64,000 nucleotides of DNA, taken from contig NZ_CBDBDD010000004.1 in the NCBI RefSeq assembly GCF_965203655.1, positions 62,001-126,000 of the forward strand, written 5' to 3'. The notes under the pieces are model-generated. The model was not told the origin of the DNA, searched no databases, and was given only the letters and a program-made list of their open reading frames with translations. The translations under genes and the position numbers were made by a program. This stretch comes from Poriferisodalis sp965203655. Lineage in GTDB: Bacteria > Actinomycetota > Acidimicrobiia > Acidimicrobiales > Poriferisodalaceae. This document shows positions 42,414-51,196 of the stretch, piece after piece; position 1 is the stretch's first letter; every line of letters begins with the position of its first letter.

Positions 42414-43076
42414 TGTCGGGAAACTCCTCTGCTGCTGTGACCACGCCGGGTCGTGCCCGTTCGTGGCGGGAAGTTGATGGCCCAGTCGGCGGGCCTTGGT
42501 CTCGAGGTATCGGTGGTTGTAGAGGTTCGGCACGACAGCGAGCGGCACGCGCTCCACGGCGATCCCGTGCTCGCGGAGGCTCTCTGCCTTGTGGGGGTTG
42601 TTCGTGAGCAGCTCGACGTCAGCGATGCCGAGGTCACGGAGGATCCAGGCCGCAGGCGCGTAGTCACGTTGGTCGGCTTCGAAGCCCAGCGTCGTGTTGG
42701 CGTCGACGGTGTCGAAGCCGGCGTCTTGGCATTCGTAGGCCCGGATCTTGTTGGCGAGACCGATCCCGCGGCCCTCCTGATCGAGATAGAGGATCGCGCC
42801 GGCCCCTGCGGAGGTCACGTGTTGGATCGCGAGCTCAAGCTGCTGCCCGCAATCGCACCGCAACGAACCGAACACGTCGCCGGTGACGCACGAGGAGTGC
42901 ATGCGCACCGGTACCCCGCCGCGACGCGAGTGCGGATCGCCGAAGACCAGTGCCACATGTTCGCCTGCGCCCTCTCCGGTGTAGGCGAAGATCGTGAACA
43001 GGCCGTGCTTCGTCGGGAGTTTGGCCTCACCCACCCGTTCCAGGGTGTGCGGGGTGTCGTCGGGTGCCGTGCTCAT
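42393..43076 (-). CDS. ribA: GTP cyclohydrolase II
   Basis: Converts GTP to the first committed intermediate of riboflavin synthesis. 227 aa with the zinc site C-x10-C-x-C in SSCVTGDVFGSLRCDCGQQLEL, YLDQEGRGIGLANKIRAY and LGIADVELLTNNPHK. It is a stand-alone RibA, not fused to RibB. It is the first gene of a minus-strand operon, with 21 bases of overlap into an ADH gene. Flavin supply fits the many flavoenzymes here. Confidence 0.92.
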   Translation of the reverse strand: MSTAPDDTPHTLERVGEAKLPTKHGLFTIFAYTGEGAGEHVALVFGDPHSRRGGVPVRMHSSCVTGDVFGSLRCDCGQQLELAIQHVTSAGAGAILYLDQEGRGIGLANKIRAYECQDAGFDTVDANTTLGFEADQRDYAPAAWILRDLGIADVELLTNNPHKAESLREHGIAVERVPLAVVPNLYNHRYLETKARRLGHQLPATNGHDPAWSQQQRSFPTDEQLHA

Positions 43077-43164
43077 GAGGGTGTGTTTCGACGATGGAAG
43101 CCGGACAGGAACTCTAACCAGAATGAGAACCGTTCCTACGAGACTGAGGACGAGGCTGGGCCGA

Positions 43165-43995
43165 ATGGCGCCGGTGCGCGGGGGTGCTAGAACCGCACCC
43201 GTGCCGAGGTTCGTTGGGTCAGAGGGGTCGATTCACTACGAGCGATGGGTCCCCGACGGCCCGGCGCGCCGGATCGTGGTGGTGGTGCACGGCTACGCGG
43301 AGTACGCGGCCCGCTATGGCCACCTGGCCGAGCGGCTGATGGCCGATGGCGCGGCGGTTTACGGCGAGGATCACATGGGGCACGGTCGCAGCGACGGCGA
43401 GCGGGCGCTCATCACCGACTTCGAACACGTGGTCGACGACCTCCGGACGCTCGTCGACATCGCGCAGGCCGAGCATCCGGAGCTGCCGATGGTGATGATC
43501 GGGCACTCGATGGGCGGGCTGCTCGCTTCAAGATTCGCCCAGGAATACCCCGACGATGTCGCCGGCATCGTCCTGCTTGGCGCAGTAATCGGCGACTGGA
43601 ACTGGGCCCGGGAGGTTTTGGCGCAGCCGGAGCTGCCTCCCGCCACGACCGACTTCTCGGGCATGTCCCGTGACACGGCCGCTGTCGAGGCCTACGCCAC
43701 CGATCCGCTCATCTATCGAGGCAAGTACAAGCGGCCCTTGCTCGAAGCCGAGGTCATCGCCCTGGACCGATTCCGGGCCCAGGTCAGCGCCCTCACGATG
43801 GCTGTGCTGTTCTGCCACGGCACCGACGATCCGTTTGTCGACTACCGCACCTCGCTTGAGGCGGTGCAGTTGATGCCTAGCCAGGACAAGACCATCTGCC
43901 TCCACGAGGGCGCCCGCCACGAGCTCGTGAACGAGACCAACCGGGATGAGGTGATCGATGAGATTGCCGCATTCGTCGCCCGAGTCACCGCATAG
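43165..43995 (+). CDS. Alpha/beta hydrolase, monoacylglycerol-lipase-like
   Basis: 276 aa. IVVVVHGYAEYAARYGHLAERL and EDHMGHGRSDG are the family start, MIGHSMGGLLASRF the nucleophile elbow, GTDDPFVDY the Asp and EGARHELVNE the catalytic His. This is the lysophospholipase/monoacylglycerol lipase branch. ATG 43165 is chosen; GTG 43201 is equally possible and would drop 12 residues. It is divergent from ribA. Confidence 0.85.
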   Translation: MAPVRGGARTAPVPRFVGSEGSIHYERWVPDGPARRIVVVVHGYAEYAARYGHLAERLMADGAAVYGEDHMGHGRSDGERALITDFEHVVDDLRTLVDIAQAEHPELPMVMIGHSMGGLLASRFAQEYPDDVAGIVLLGAVIGDWNWAREVLAQPELPPATTDFSGMSRDTAAVEAYATDPLIYRGKYKRPLLEAEVIALDRFRAQVSALTMAVLFCHGTDDPFVDYRTSLEAVQLMPSQDKTICLHEGARHELVNETNRDEVIDEIAAFVARVTA

Positions 43996-44047
43996 CGGCC
44001 GCGCAATGCCTTCAAGCTGGCGTAACAGGCCTCGGTAGAATGCAGTG

Positions 44048-44491
44048 ATGGGCGAGCGACTCGCCGAGACCCACGAACTGGTGTCGGCCCGCCTGAATGA
44101 AGCCGGGCAGCTCTACACCAAGGGTCGGCGAGAACTCGTGGAACTCCTCGTTCGCGCCGCTCGGCCCGCGACCATCCCCGAGATGCTCGAGCTGCGGCCG
44201 CGCCTCACCCAAAGCTCGCTCTACCGCAACATGGCCGACCTCGAGAGCGTAGGCATCGTCCGGCGTGTCGTCGGGATCGATGACCCGACTCGCTACGAGT
44301 TCTCCGAGGACATCATCGGCCGTCACCACCACACCATCTGCACCGTGTGCGGCACGGTCGACGACTTCTTCATGCCCGCCGCGGACGAGCGCAGCCTCCA
44401 GACATCACTCGACCAGGCGCTGGACACCAGCGGGTTCCAGCCCAACACTCACCGGCTCGACGTCTTCGGCATCTGCCCCGACTGCACTTGA
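44048..44491 (+). CDS. Fur-family metalloregulator (Fur/Zur type)
   Basis: 147 aa. The winged helix is RPRLTQSSLYRNMADLESVGIVRRV; the metal site HHHTICTVCGTVDDF has the H-H and the first CxxC, and FGICPDC the second CxxC of the structural zinc. It represses metal-uptake genes when metal is bound. Whether it senses iron or zinc cannot be settled from sequence; the nearby Zur-like box favours zinc. The inverted repeat at 44516-44536 follows it. Confidence 0.88.
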   Translation: MGERLAETHELVSARLNEAGQLYTKGRRELVELLVRAARPATIPEMLELRPRLTQSSLYRNMADLESVGIVRRVVGIDDPTRYEFSEDIIGRHHHTICTVCGTVDDFFMPAADERSLQTSLDQALDTSGFQPNTHRLDVFGICPDCT

Positions 44492-44515
44492 CGGGCAACT
44501 GCAAACCTTCGAGTA

Positions 44516-44536
44516 TGGGAATGGCACCTATTCCCA
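44516..44536. promoter_or_regulatory. Inverted repeat between the Fur-family gene and mog
   Basis: TGGGAAT (44516-44522) and ATTCCCA (44530-44536) are perfect inverted arms with 7 bases between, 22 bases before the mog start. The arms resemble the GGGAAT half of the Zur-like box at 37286. It may be an operator or a terminator hairpin for the regulator gene. Confidence 0.45.
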
Positions 44537-44557
44537 ATCGGGCGGTACGGTTCCGGC

Positions 44558-45142
44558 GTGAACAGCACCTCCGACGGAATGCAGAACCTCTCGACGCACG
44601 CGCTGATCGGCATCGTGACGGTCTCGGACCGGGCCAGCCGCGGCGACTACGAAGACCGGGGAGGACCGGCGATTCATGACTATCTCGAGCGTGTGATGGC
44701 CTCGGAATGGTCTGCGCAGGCTGCGCTCGTTCCCGACGAGCAGGACCAGGTGGCCCAAGCGATCCGGGAGCTGGCGGCAACGGGATGCTGTCTCATCCTC
44801 ACCACCGGCGGCACCGGTCCGGCGCTGCGCGACGTCACCCCCGAGGCCACCGAGGCAGCCTGTTCCAAGATGCTGCACGGCTTCGGCGAGGCGATGCGCA
44901 CCGCGTCGCTGAAGGCAGTGCCGACTGCGATCCTGTCCCGCCAGACCGCGGGCATCTGCGACGGTGCCCTGGTGATCAACCTGCCGGGTCAGCCCAAGGC
45001 GATCTCAGAGTGCCTCGACGCCGTGTTCGCCGCCGTCCCGTACTGCGTCGACCTCATCGGCGGGCCGTACATCTCGACGGTGACCGAATACATCGACGCG
45101 TTCCGGCCGGCTTCAGCCATCCGACCAGCCGCAGTGGACTAA
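44558..45142 (+). CDS. mog: MogA/MoaB-family molybdopterin adenylyltransferase
   Basis: 194 aa. IGIVTVSDRASRGDYEDRGGP, the LILTTGGTGPALRDVTPEATEA core and LVINLPGQPKAISECLDAV are diagnostic. The enzyme adenylates molybdopterin before molybdenum insertion. It would serve the molybdenum hydroxylase at 29.9-33.6 kb. GTG 44558 is the chosen start; an ATG at 44579 is possible. Confidence 0.88.
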   Translation: MNSTSDGMQNLSTHALIGIVTVSDRASRGDYEDRGGPAIHDYLERVMASEWSAQAALVPDEQDQVAQAIRELAATGCCLILTTGGTGPALRDVTPEATEAACSKMLHGFGEAMRTASLKAVPTAILSRQTAGICDGALVINLPGQPKAISECLDAVFAAVPYCVDLIGGPYISTVTEYIDAFRPASAIRPAAVD

Positions 45143-45237
45143 CGGCAGAGACCGCCGACAGCGAGACATCTCGGCCGGGATCGGCTTCCGACACCCCAGC
45201 GGCGGTGTCGTGCGCGGCTGAGAAATAGGGTCGGGTG

Positions 45238-46029
45238 ATGAGTGACGAGCGGGTGATGCACCTAGGCGTGTCCGCCGCCGATCTGGGCGGGGCAACGCTC
45301 GCGATCGTGCCGGGCGACCCTGCGCGGGTGGCGCGGATCGCCCAGACGATGGACGAGCCGGCGCACCTGGCCTCCGTGAGAGAATTCACGACCTATCGAG
45401 CGTCGATCGACGGCCAGCCGGTGGTGGTCTGCTCGACCGGTGTCGGCGGGCCGTCGACCTCGGTCGCAGTCGAGGAGTTAGCCCAGCTCGGCGTGCGGAC
45501 GTTCCTGCGGGTCGGCACCACCGGCTCGATCCAGCCTGATCTGCTGATTGGTGACCTGGTCATCACCCAGGCGGCGGTGCGCCTCGACGGCGCGAGCCGG
45601 CATTTCGCTCCGCTGGAGTACCCGGCTGCCTCCTCGTTCGAGTGCACCCGGGCCTTGGTCGATGCAGCGGTCGCCCTCGACGCTCCCCATCAGGTGGGGA
45701 TCACAGCGTCGAGCGACACCTTCTACCCCGGCCAGGAGCGCTACGACACGGTGGCCGGCGATGTCGTCGGGTGGCTGCGGGGCAGCCTGGCCGAGTGGCG
45801 CCGCATCGGCGTACTCAACTACGAGATGGAGTCGGCGACGCTGTTCACGATGTGCGCGGCCAACGGCTGGCGGGCCGGGTGCGTCGCCGGGGTGATCGCC
45901 CAGCGCACCGAGTCGGAGTCCGTCGTCGACGAGGCTCGCATCACTGCCACCGAGGAGCGTGCCGTCGGCGTGGTCGTCGAGGCCGCTCGCCGCCTGCTGC
46001 GACAGGAATCTCACCGAGGTGAATCATGA
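45238..46029 (+). CDS. udp: Uridine phosphorylase
   Basis: A nucleoside phosphorylase of 263 aa. ATLAIVPGDPARVARIA, VCSTGVGGPSTSVAVEEL, VGTTGSIQP and the uracil/ribose site VLNYEMESATLFTMCAANGW match the Udp branch. It splits uridine with phosphate to uracil and ribose-1-phosphate in pyrimidine salvage. Its stop overlaps the next gene's ATG (ATGA). Confidence 0.88.
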   Translation: MSDERVMHLGVSAADLGGATLAIVPGDPARVARIAQTMDEPAHLASVREFTTYRASIDGQPVVVCSTGVGGPSTSVAVEELAQLGVRTFLRVGTTGSIQPDLLIGDLVITQAAVRLDGASRHFAPLEYPAASSFECTRALVDAAVALDAPHQVGITASSDTFYPGQERYDTVAGDVVGWLRGSLAEWRRIGVLNYEMESATLFTMCAANGWRAGCVAGVIAQRTESESVVDEARITATEERAVGVVVEAARRLLRQESHRGES

Positions 46030-47189
46030 GCAAGATCAGCCGAATCGTCGTTCAGGCCTACACGTACCAGCTCCGCGATGTCGGTCCCACGATCTGGACG
46101 TACTCGCTTGGGGCGGAGACGAGCGTCTCAAAGTTCATGGTATCGATCGAGTCCGACGACGGTCTCACGGGCAGCTACGCACCCCACTACGGCGCAACCG
46201 AACATGCAATGGCGCAGGTCTGCGATATGGCGCCGCTGCTGATCGGCAGGGACCCATCCCAGCGCGAACGGATCTTCGAACTGCTCAAGATCCAGTTCCG
46301 GCACTTCGACAAGGTCGGCATCGCAGCACTCGACACCGCCCTGTGGGACCTCGCGGGCAAGAAGTACGGCGCCTCCATCAGCCAGCTGCTGGGCGGGTAC
46401 CGCGAACGGCTGCCGGCATATGCGAGCACGACTCCGGGACAGCAGACGCCCGGCGGCCTCGACAGCATCGAGAAGTACGCAGACTTCGCCGAGGAATGCC
46501 AGGAGCGCGGATTGCCGGCGTACAAGATCCACGGCTTCTTCGACGGCAGCGTGAGCAATGAGATCGGCATCATGACCGCGGTTCGCGATCGTGTCGGGTC
46601 CTCGATGAAGCTGATGACCGACCCTGCGTCGTCCTTGGGGTCATTCATGGATGCCGTGGAAGTCGGTCGGGCGTGTGATGACTTGGGATTCTTTTGGTAC
46701 GAAGACCCCTACCGCGATGCCTCGTCGAGCGCCGCCGCACACCAGCGCCTGCGGGAATTCATCCGCACGCCGATGCTCATTGCCGAGCACATCAGGGGAT
46801 TCGAGCAGAAGGCCGACTTCGTGCTGGCTCGTGGTACCGACATCATGCACGTCGATCCCGAGCTGGACGGCGGCATCACCGGCACGATGAAGCTGGCCCA
46901 CTTCTGCGACGCCATCGGTATGGAGGTGCAGCTCCACACGGCCGGCCCGATGCACCGGCACTGCATGTCGGCCATTCCCAACACGCTGTTCTACGAGCTC
47001 GGCCTGGTCAATCCCGACACATCGCAGAACTGCCTGCAGCCGCCGATCTATGCCGACGGGTACGGCGATGGCCTCGACGATGTGGGCGCCGATGGATGCG
47101 TCGCGGTGCCCACCGGCCCAGGGCTCGGCGTGCAGTACGACTGGGACAAGATCAACGCTTGGGAAACGGCCAGGCGCACCTTCGAGTAA
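46026..47189 (+). CDS. Enolase-superfamily (mandelate racemase/muconate cycloisomerase) protein
   Basis: 387 aa. The N-terminal capping domain is followed by the barrel: YKIHGF carries the catalytic KxH-type pair, LMTDPASSLGS the first metal Asp, FWYEDPYRD the Glu, LIAEHIRG the third ligand, and MHVDPELDGGITG the His/Asp strand. KxH suggests the mandelate racemase/sugar-acid dehydratase side. It is coupled to uridine phosphorylase; the meaning of that pairing is unclear. Confidence 0.83.
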   Translation: MSKISRIVVQAYTYQLRDVGPTIWTYSLGAETSVSKFMVSIESDDGLTGSYAPHYGATEHAMAQVCDMAPLLIGRDPSQRERIFELLKIQFRHFDKVGIAALDTALWDLAGKKYGASISQLLGGYRERLPAYASTTPGQQTPGGLDSIEKYADFAEECQERGLPAYKIHGFFDGSVSNEIGIMTAVRDRVGSSMKLMTDPASSLGSFMDAVEVGRACDDLGFFWYEDPYRDASSSAAAHQRLREFIRTPMLIAEHIRGFEQKADFVLARGTDIMHVDPELDGGITGTMKLAHFCDAIGMEVQLHTAGPMHRHCMSAIPNTLFYELGLVNPDTSQNCLQPPIYADGYGDGLDDVGADGCVAVPTGPGLGVQYDWDKINAWETARRTFE

Positions 47190-47208
47190 CCCGACTCGCC
47201 TCTTCGTC

Positions 47209-48381
47209 TCAGCGGCCCGCCTGTTGAGGGAGGGGTTTCGGGGGCTCGGTGCCGAGGCTTCGCCCGCCGGGCTCGGGTGATCTGCCGGCGGGAACGTGCT
47301 GGAACTCGCGGTTCACCCTGCGGACTGCTGGTGTGATGGCTACGGCGTAGCCGACCAGAGCGAGCAGGACTCGGCGAGCCGGCAGGAGCACGAAGCAGAT
47401 GGCCCAGGCCGCCGCGAAGCCGATGAGTCGTGGCTTCATCGCGGATATGCGAGCGGACGGCTTGTCGTCGGGTCGGCCGAGCGGGAATCGCTTCGGCTTG
47501 ACGAACCATCCATGGGCGAACAGCTGAGCGACGAAGTACGGCCAGAAGGCCTCTGGGGCGTCGAGTGGGGGATCGGTATCCCATGGGGCGTCGGTGTCGC
47601 CGGCTAGCCCGTCTCGGACGCTCGACCACACATGCGACGCGGTGACTCGACCGGAGGCGCCGCCACGGTTCTGGTGAGTCGGGCGACAGTGCCACCGGTA
47701 CAGCACCCGTCGGTCCTCGCTAAGGGCCAGAATCCCGGCCTGGAAGATGCCGTTCGGGTGCGAAGACCAGTGTCGCTCCAGTACCCCGGTGTCGCCGATG
47801 TAGAGATCGAACCGGTCATTCTCACGGCAGTCGTCGAGGATCTCGTGGTGCGGGTCGCCTACCGCCTGATACTCCAGTTCCCATGTGTCCTGGGCTTCGC
47901 TCGCAAGACTCTGGGGCTCACTGGTGACGGCGAAGATCTCGCCTCCAGCAGCCCGGATCTCCTCGACGACTCCCGATCTTCCAAAGCCACGCAACTCGTG
48001 GCGGCATGGAGGTCACCACAACCCGCGGTAGAACACCAACACGACAAACTTGTGCTTGTCGAGTTGGGCGTTGAGCCATCCGCTGCGCACTCCGATCGGC
48101 GGGTCGAGCAGCGGCGGGATCAGCGGATCGTCAACGTCGGCGGCCGACACTCGAAAGCCCTCGGCTGATTGTTCGACCATCACCTGCTCGCGGGCACAGA
48201 TGTTGCCGTCGCACAGCACCAAGCCCAGTTCGAAGGACCCTGCTCGCGCTCGTGCCACGGTGTCTTCGACGTCGATGATTCCGGTGATCTCGAAGTGAGA
48301 CTCTTGCGTTGCGTTGATCCACTCGAGCGCAGCCTCCGAAGCAGCCTGAAGCTCAGTGGGGATTTCTTCGCTCACGTTCAT
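47209..48381 (-). CDS. Candidate selenoprotein: thioredoxin/peroxiredoxin-like with UxxC
   Basis: One continuous frame of 390 codons with a single internal TGA (codon 123, 48015-48013). The context is FVVLVFYRGLW-TGA-PPCRHELRGF: the TGA sits exactly where the family's FYRGxWCPxC motif has its first Cys. Reading it as selenocysteine gives Sec123-P-P-Cys126. The N-terminal 115 residues are an uncharacterised domain; the thioredoxin-like domain spans about 110-270; a hydrophobic segment follows (about 310-345). Directly after TGA lies a hairpin fitting a bacterial SECIS (47980-48010). Normal TGA stops elsewhere rule out general recoding. Alternatives: nonsense mutation or base error. No sel genes are in the window. 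Confidence 0.72.
47980..48010 (-). promoter_or_regulatory. Putative bacterial SECIS element
   Basis: On the coding strand GCCACG (48002-47997) pairs with CGTGGC (47991-47986) around the loop AGTTG, with a G at loop position two. The loop begins 16 bases after the TGA. An outer TCCA/TGGA pair (48010-48007, 47983-47980) extends the stem over a small internal loop. These values fall within the published bacterial SECIS model: 16-37 bases from UGA, a stem of at least 4 bp, and an early G in a short loop. Confidence 0.6.
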
Positions 48382-48496
48382 GCGTCGCAGTGCCTTGGAT
48401 TCCTCGAGTCGACGGCCGATCGTCGACCTTGATCGAAGGGCGGCCGATCACGCCGGGTGTGAAGGTACTCGGGACGCTGCGGCCTCTTGGGAACGG

Positions 48497-49609
48497 TTAC
48501 CGGTGGGCATCGAGGAAGCGCCGGGCCGCGTCGATCGCGACCTCGGCGGCCAGCGCCATGGCCTGCGGCGTCGTCGCAGCGGCTGCCGTGTCGGCGGTGG
48601 TGTGAAACAGCGATGATCCGCCCAGGAACGACAGCACCGATGCGCCGGCTTCGAACCATGTGCCGCCTTCGCCCGGCCACGGATTCGCCTCGCTCAAGCG
48701 CCAATTGGCTGCGAGCACCCGGCGGGCGATCTCGTCGCGGACCTCGTCGCTGGCCGAGGTGAGCACCATCCGCTGATCACCGAGCCCAGCGGGGCCCGTC
48801 GAATCGGGCTCGATTGCTGCGACCGATGCGCCGAGATGGACAACCGGCCAGCCGGCCACATCGCGGCTGGCGAGATAGTGCTTGAGACCGATGTGATCGA
48901 TCTCGTGGCCGCTGCACACCGAGAGCGTGACGTGGTGATCGGCGGCGAGATCGGCAGCCATCGCCAACGCGACAGCGAGACCGGTGCCGCGTTCACCGCC
49001 GGCGGGGGTCCATCCGGTCAGCGGCGTGGTGATGTTGATCGCGGGCGCGTCGGCTGCACCCAATGTGGCGATGACGTTGGCGCTGCGATCCGGCTCAACT
49101 GTCGCCCCAAAGGTCAGTTCGGCATCGGCGCCGCGGACACGGTCGGCCCAGTTACCCGGAATGATCACTGCAGGGCGCCCGGGAGTTGCCGGCATCTGCG
49201 GCACGCGGTTGCACTGCACGGGATGGTCGTCGAGCCCACCGATGGCCATAACGAGCGCCGCCGCGTCAGGGTCAGCATTGAGGTAGGGGTCGAGCCCGCG
49301 CGGGTTGCCCACGATGCCGACATCGACGTCGACGACGGAGAGGTTCCTGGTCTGCCAGTTGCCTTCCGCGCAATAGAAAACGGGCAGCGCAGGCACCACT
49401 TGGCCGGCGACCCGCAGCACGGAGGTGCAGACGAACCGGTCGAACTCGAACCGGTCTTCGTGCACGGAGGCACCAAGGCTTCGGAGGACGTCGGTCAGCC
49501 AGGCGGTGGTCTGAGTATCGGCCGGGGTTCCGGTGTGGTGATTGCCGAAGCTCGCGTAGGTCTCGACGATCTCGTACAGCTCGTCGGCGCTGAACCTCGC
49601 GGTGCTCAT
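48497..49609 (-). CDS. M28-like metallopeptidase/aminopeptidase
   Basis: 370 aa. SFGNHHTGTPADTQTTAWL and LRSLGASVHEDRFEFDRF open as in M28 zinc peptidases; GTGLAVALAMAADLAADHHV and SGHEIDHIGLKHYLASRDV occupy the catalytic Glu/His region, and SSLFHTTADT carries the last metal His. The metal ligands are not all canonical, so activity is uncertain. No signal peptide is seen. It is preceded by a coupled 35-aa ORF (TGATG). Confidence 0.7.
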   Translation of the reverse strand: MSTARFSADELYEIVETYASFGNHHTGTPADTQTTAWLTDVLRSLGASVHEDRFEFDRFVCTSVLRVAGQVVPALPVFYCAEGNWQTRNLSVVDVDVGIVGNPRGLDPYLNADPDAAALVMAIGGLDDHPVQCNRVPQMPATPGRPAVIIPGNWADRVRGADAELTFGATVEPDRSANVIATLGAADAPAINITTPLTGWTPAGGERGTGLAVALAMAADLAADHHVTLSVCSGHEIDHIGLKHYLASRDVAGWPVVHLGASVAAIEPDSTGPAGLGDQRMVLTSASDEVRDEIARRVLAANWRLSEANPWPGEGGTWFEAGASVLSFLGGSSLFHTTADTAAAATTPQAMALAAEVAIDAARRFLDAHR

Positions 49610-49716
49610 CAGGCTCGTTGGTCCGCCAACTGGTTCGCGAGCTCGACCTCCGCCACCCCCGTGGGCGGCCGCTTCGGCGGGTCCCACCCTGGCGTCGGTG
49701 CGTCGCCCGTGGACAT
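49609..49716 (-). CDS. 35-aa small protein coupled to the M28-like gene
   Basis: ATG 49716 follows an AAGGGAA ribosome site; the stop overlaps the next ATG as TGATG. The product is Pro-rich at first (TPGWDPPKRPPTG) with an amphipathic end (VAEVELANQLADQ). The ribosome site and tight coupling support translation. It could be a regulatory leader or a small subunit; no family is recognised. Confidence 0.55.
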   Translation of the reverse strand: MSTGDAPTPGWDPPKRPPTGVAEVELANQLADQRA

Positions 49717-49738
49717 GGGTATTCCCTTCGGTTGGGGG

Positions 49739-50401
49739 CTAGAAGACGGGGAAGACGGTTCCCGTGGAGCGTTCGGCTCGGGTCAGGGCGTAGAGGACGC
49801 CCCAGTCGCCGTTGCGGTCTCGGGCGATGTTGATGCAGATGTCGATGATGATGGCTGCGCCTTCGGGGTCGGTGGCTGGGCGGGGCTCGCCGATGCTGAC
49901 GGCAAGGTCGTCGAGATGCAGGAGCACTTCGATCAGCCTGGTGCGGCAGAAGTCGTCGAGCGTGAGCAGCCGGCCTCCCAGCGCGGCGACGAGACGGTCG
50001 TCGGGTTCCTCGGCCAGCCGTGTTTCGAGGTCGGCGGCCAGTTGGCGGCATTTGGCCACGGTGGCTTCGTGACCGATGGCCGATTCGGTGGCGGAGACAT
50101 CCTTGATCTGGTCGTGGATGGGGGAGTCGACCGCGGCATGGAAGTAGGTGACCGCGGTGAGCAGGTCGCCGTCGGAACGCCGGTCGGGCGGGGTGCGGTC
50201 GAGGTAGGCGATCGTGGCGCCAGCGGCGCGTACGAGGTGGGCCGAGAGCGCCCCGACCGTCATGCCGCCAAGAGCGGACGGTTGGTCCCACCGCTTGGCT
50301 GTGGTGGGGGTGGCAATGAGTTCTGCTGCTTGGGCGACAGCTTCGACCACCAGCGCTCTGACGCGGGCCGAGCCGTTCGACGGTTCAGTGGCAGGCGTCA
50401 T
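49739..50401 (-). CDS. DinB/MDMPI-like mycothiol-dependent enzyme family protein
   Basis: 220 aa four-helix protein. LGGMTVGALSAHLVRAAGATIAYLDR carries the first metal-binding His, and TRLIEVLLHLDDLAVSIG the late His pair of the maleylpyruvate-isomerase/DinB fold. Such proteins use mycothiol as cofactor in actinobacteria. The substrate is unknown. It lies just upstream of the small ORF/M28 pair on the same strand. Confidence 0.75.
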   Translation of the reverse strand: MTPATEPSNGSARVRALVVEAVAQAAELIATPTTAKRWDQPSALGGMTVGALSAHLVRAAGATIAYLDRTPPDRRSDGDLLTAVTYFHAAVDSPIHDQIKDVSATESAIGHEATVAKCRQLAADLETRLAEEPDDRLVAALGGRLLTLDDFCRTRLIEVLLHLDDLAVSIGEPRPATDPEGAAIIIDICINIARDRNGDWGVLYALTRAERSTGTVFPVF

Positions 50402-50503
50402 GGGTTGACCTCGAGTCGTGTCATGGATTGTCCATTGGCGTCGGCATCACCAAAGCACCCGGATAAGCGAACGTAGCCGGAGCGGCCCGCTCCGAACCTC
50501 TGA

Positions 50504-50770
50504 CTAGCCGAAGAGATCGCTGTGGGTGCCTGTTCGGACGAGCACCAGCGCGTCCTCTTGACGATCCCAGATCAGCAGCCAGTCAGGCTCGATGTGGCAT
50601 TCCCAGGAGTTCGACCACTGTCCCGACAAGCGATGTGGCCGGTGCCGGGAGTGCAGTTCGCCGTCCGCTACGAGCACCTCGAGAATGGCCCACAGCTTGT
50701 TGAGGTCCTTGCCGCGCCGCTTGGCGCGCTTGAGGTCTTTCTCAAAGCGACTTGTGGTCCGCAGGATCAC
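50504..50770 (-). CDS. YafQ/RelE-family toxin
   Basis: 88 aa. TTSRFEKDLKRAKRRGKDLNKLW is the basic N-terminal helix, HRLSGQWSNSWECHIEPDWLLIW the YafQ core with its His/Asp catalytic area, LVRTGTHSDLF the end. These toxins cleave mRNA on the ribosome. GTG 50770 lies 6 bases after the antitoxin stop. A truncated copy of its 5' end is present at 55097-55164. Confidence 0.88.
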   Translation of the reverse strand: MILRTTSRFEKDLKRAKRRGKDLNKLWAILEVLVADGELHSRHRPHRLSGQWSNSWECHIEPDWLLIWDRQEDALVLVRTGTHSDLFG

Positions 50771-50776
50771 TGCGGG

Positions 50777-51031
50777 CTACAGCGTGGCTTTGAGTTCGTC
50801 GAGACTTGAGTATTCGGTCAGTTCGTCGGGTTCCCGGGCCTGGCGCAGCGCTTCGACCGTCTCGGCGTTTGGGATGCTGACTTCGAACGGGACGCCTTGC
50901 CGGAGCACTACCTGCCTATAGAACAGCGTGATCGCCTCAGTGGCCGACAATCCGAGTTCGCGAAGGACGCGCTCGGCTTGCATCTTCAGATCCGGTTCAA
51001 CGCGAGCACGGATCGTCTCGGTCTTGGCCAT
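50777..51031 (-). CDS. DinJ/RelB-family antitoxin
   Basis: 84 aa. TETIRARVEPDLKMQAERVLRELGLSATEAITLFYRQVV is the RHH domain of DinJ/RelB; the tail (REPDELTEYSSLDELKATL) binds the toxin. ATG 51031 is the chosen start. It is the first gene of the antitoxin-toxin operon and should repress its own promoter. Confidence 0.9.
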   Translation of the reverse strand: MAKTETIRARVEPDLKMQAERVLRELGLSATEAITLFYRQVVLRQGVPFEVSIPNAETVEALRQAREPDELTEYSSLDELKATL

Positions 51032-51196
51032 GGGGCGATCTCCTGCGCCGTGTCCCGAGTGTACCCCAGATGGGGAACATTGTCGTTCGGGACGCCGGTT
51101 CGGGATCAGTATGTCGCAGGGTGTGATGAGGTCAGTAGCCGTTTTCCGTGAGGACGGGGTCACCAATCGGAACCTGGGGCGGTGCCCATAGTCGCG

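Noticed and set aside
43122..43139. Second Zur-type box between ribA and the lipase-like gene
   Set aside because: AATGAGAACCGTTCCTAC is palindromic in part but matches the recalled core at only 11 of 18 positions; too weak to list as a feature.
48013..48015. Ordinary stop codon separating two genes in the candidate selenoprotein locus
   Set aside because: The downstream piece has no plausible start until a TTG inside the thioredoxin motif, both pieces share frame, and neither is a complete domain; a simple two-gene reading fits poorly, though a mutation or sequencing error remains possible.
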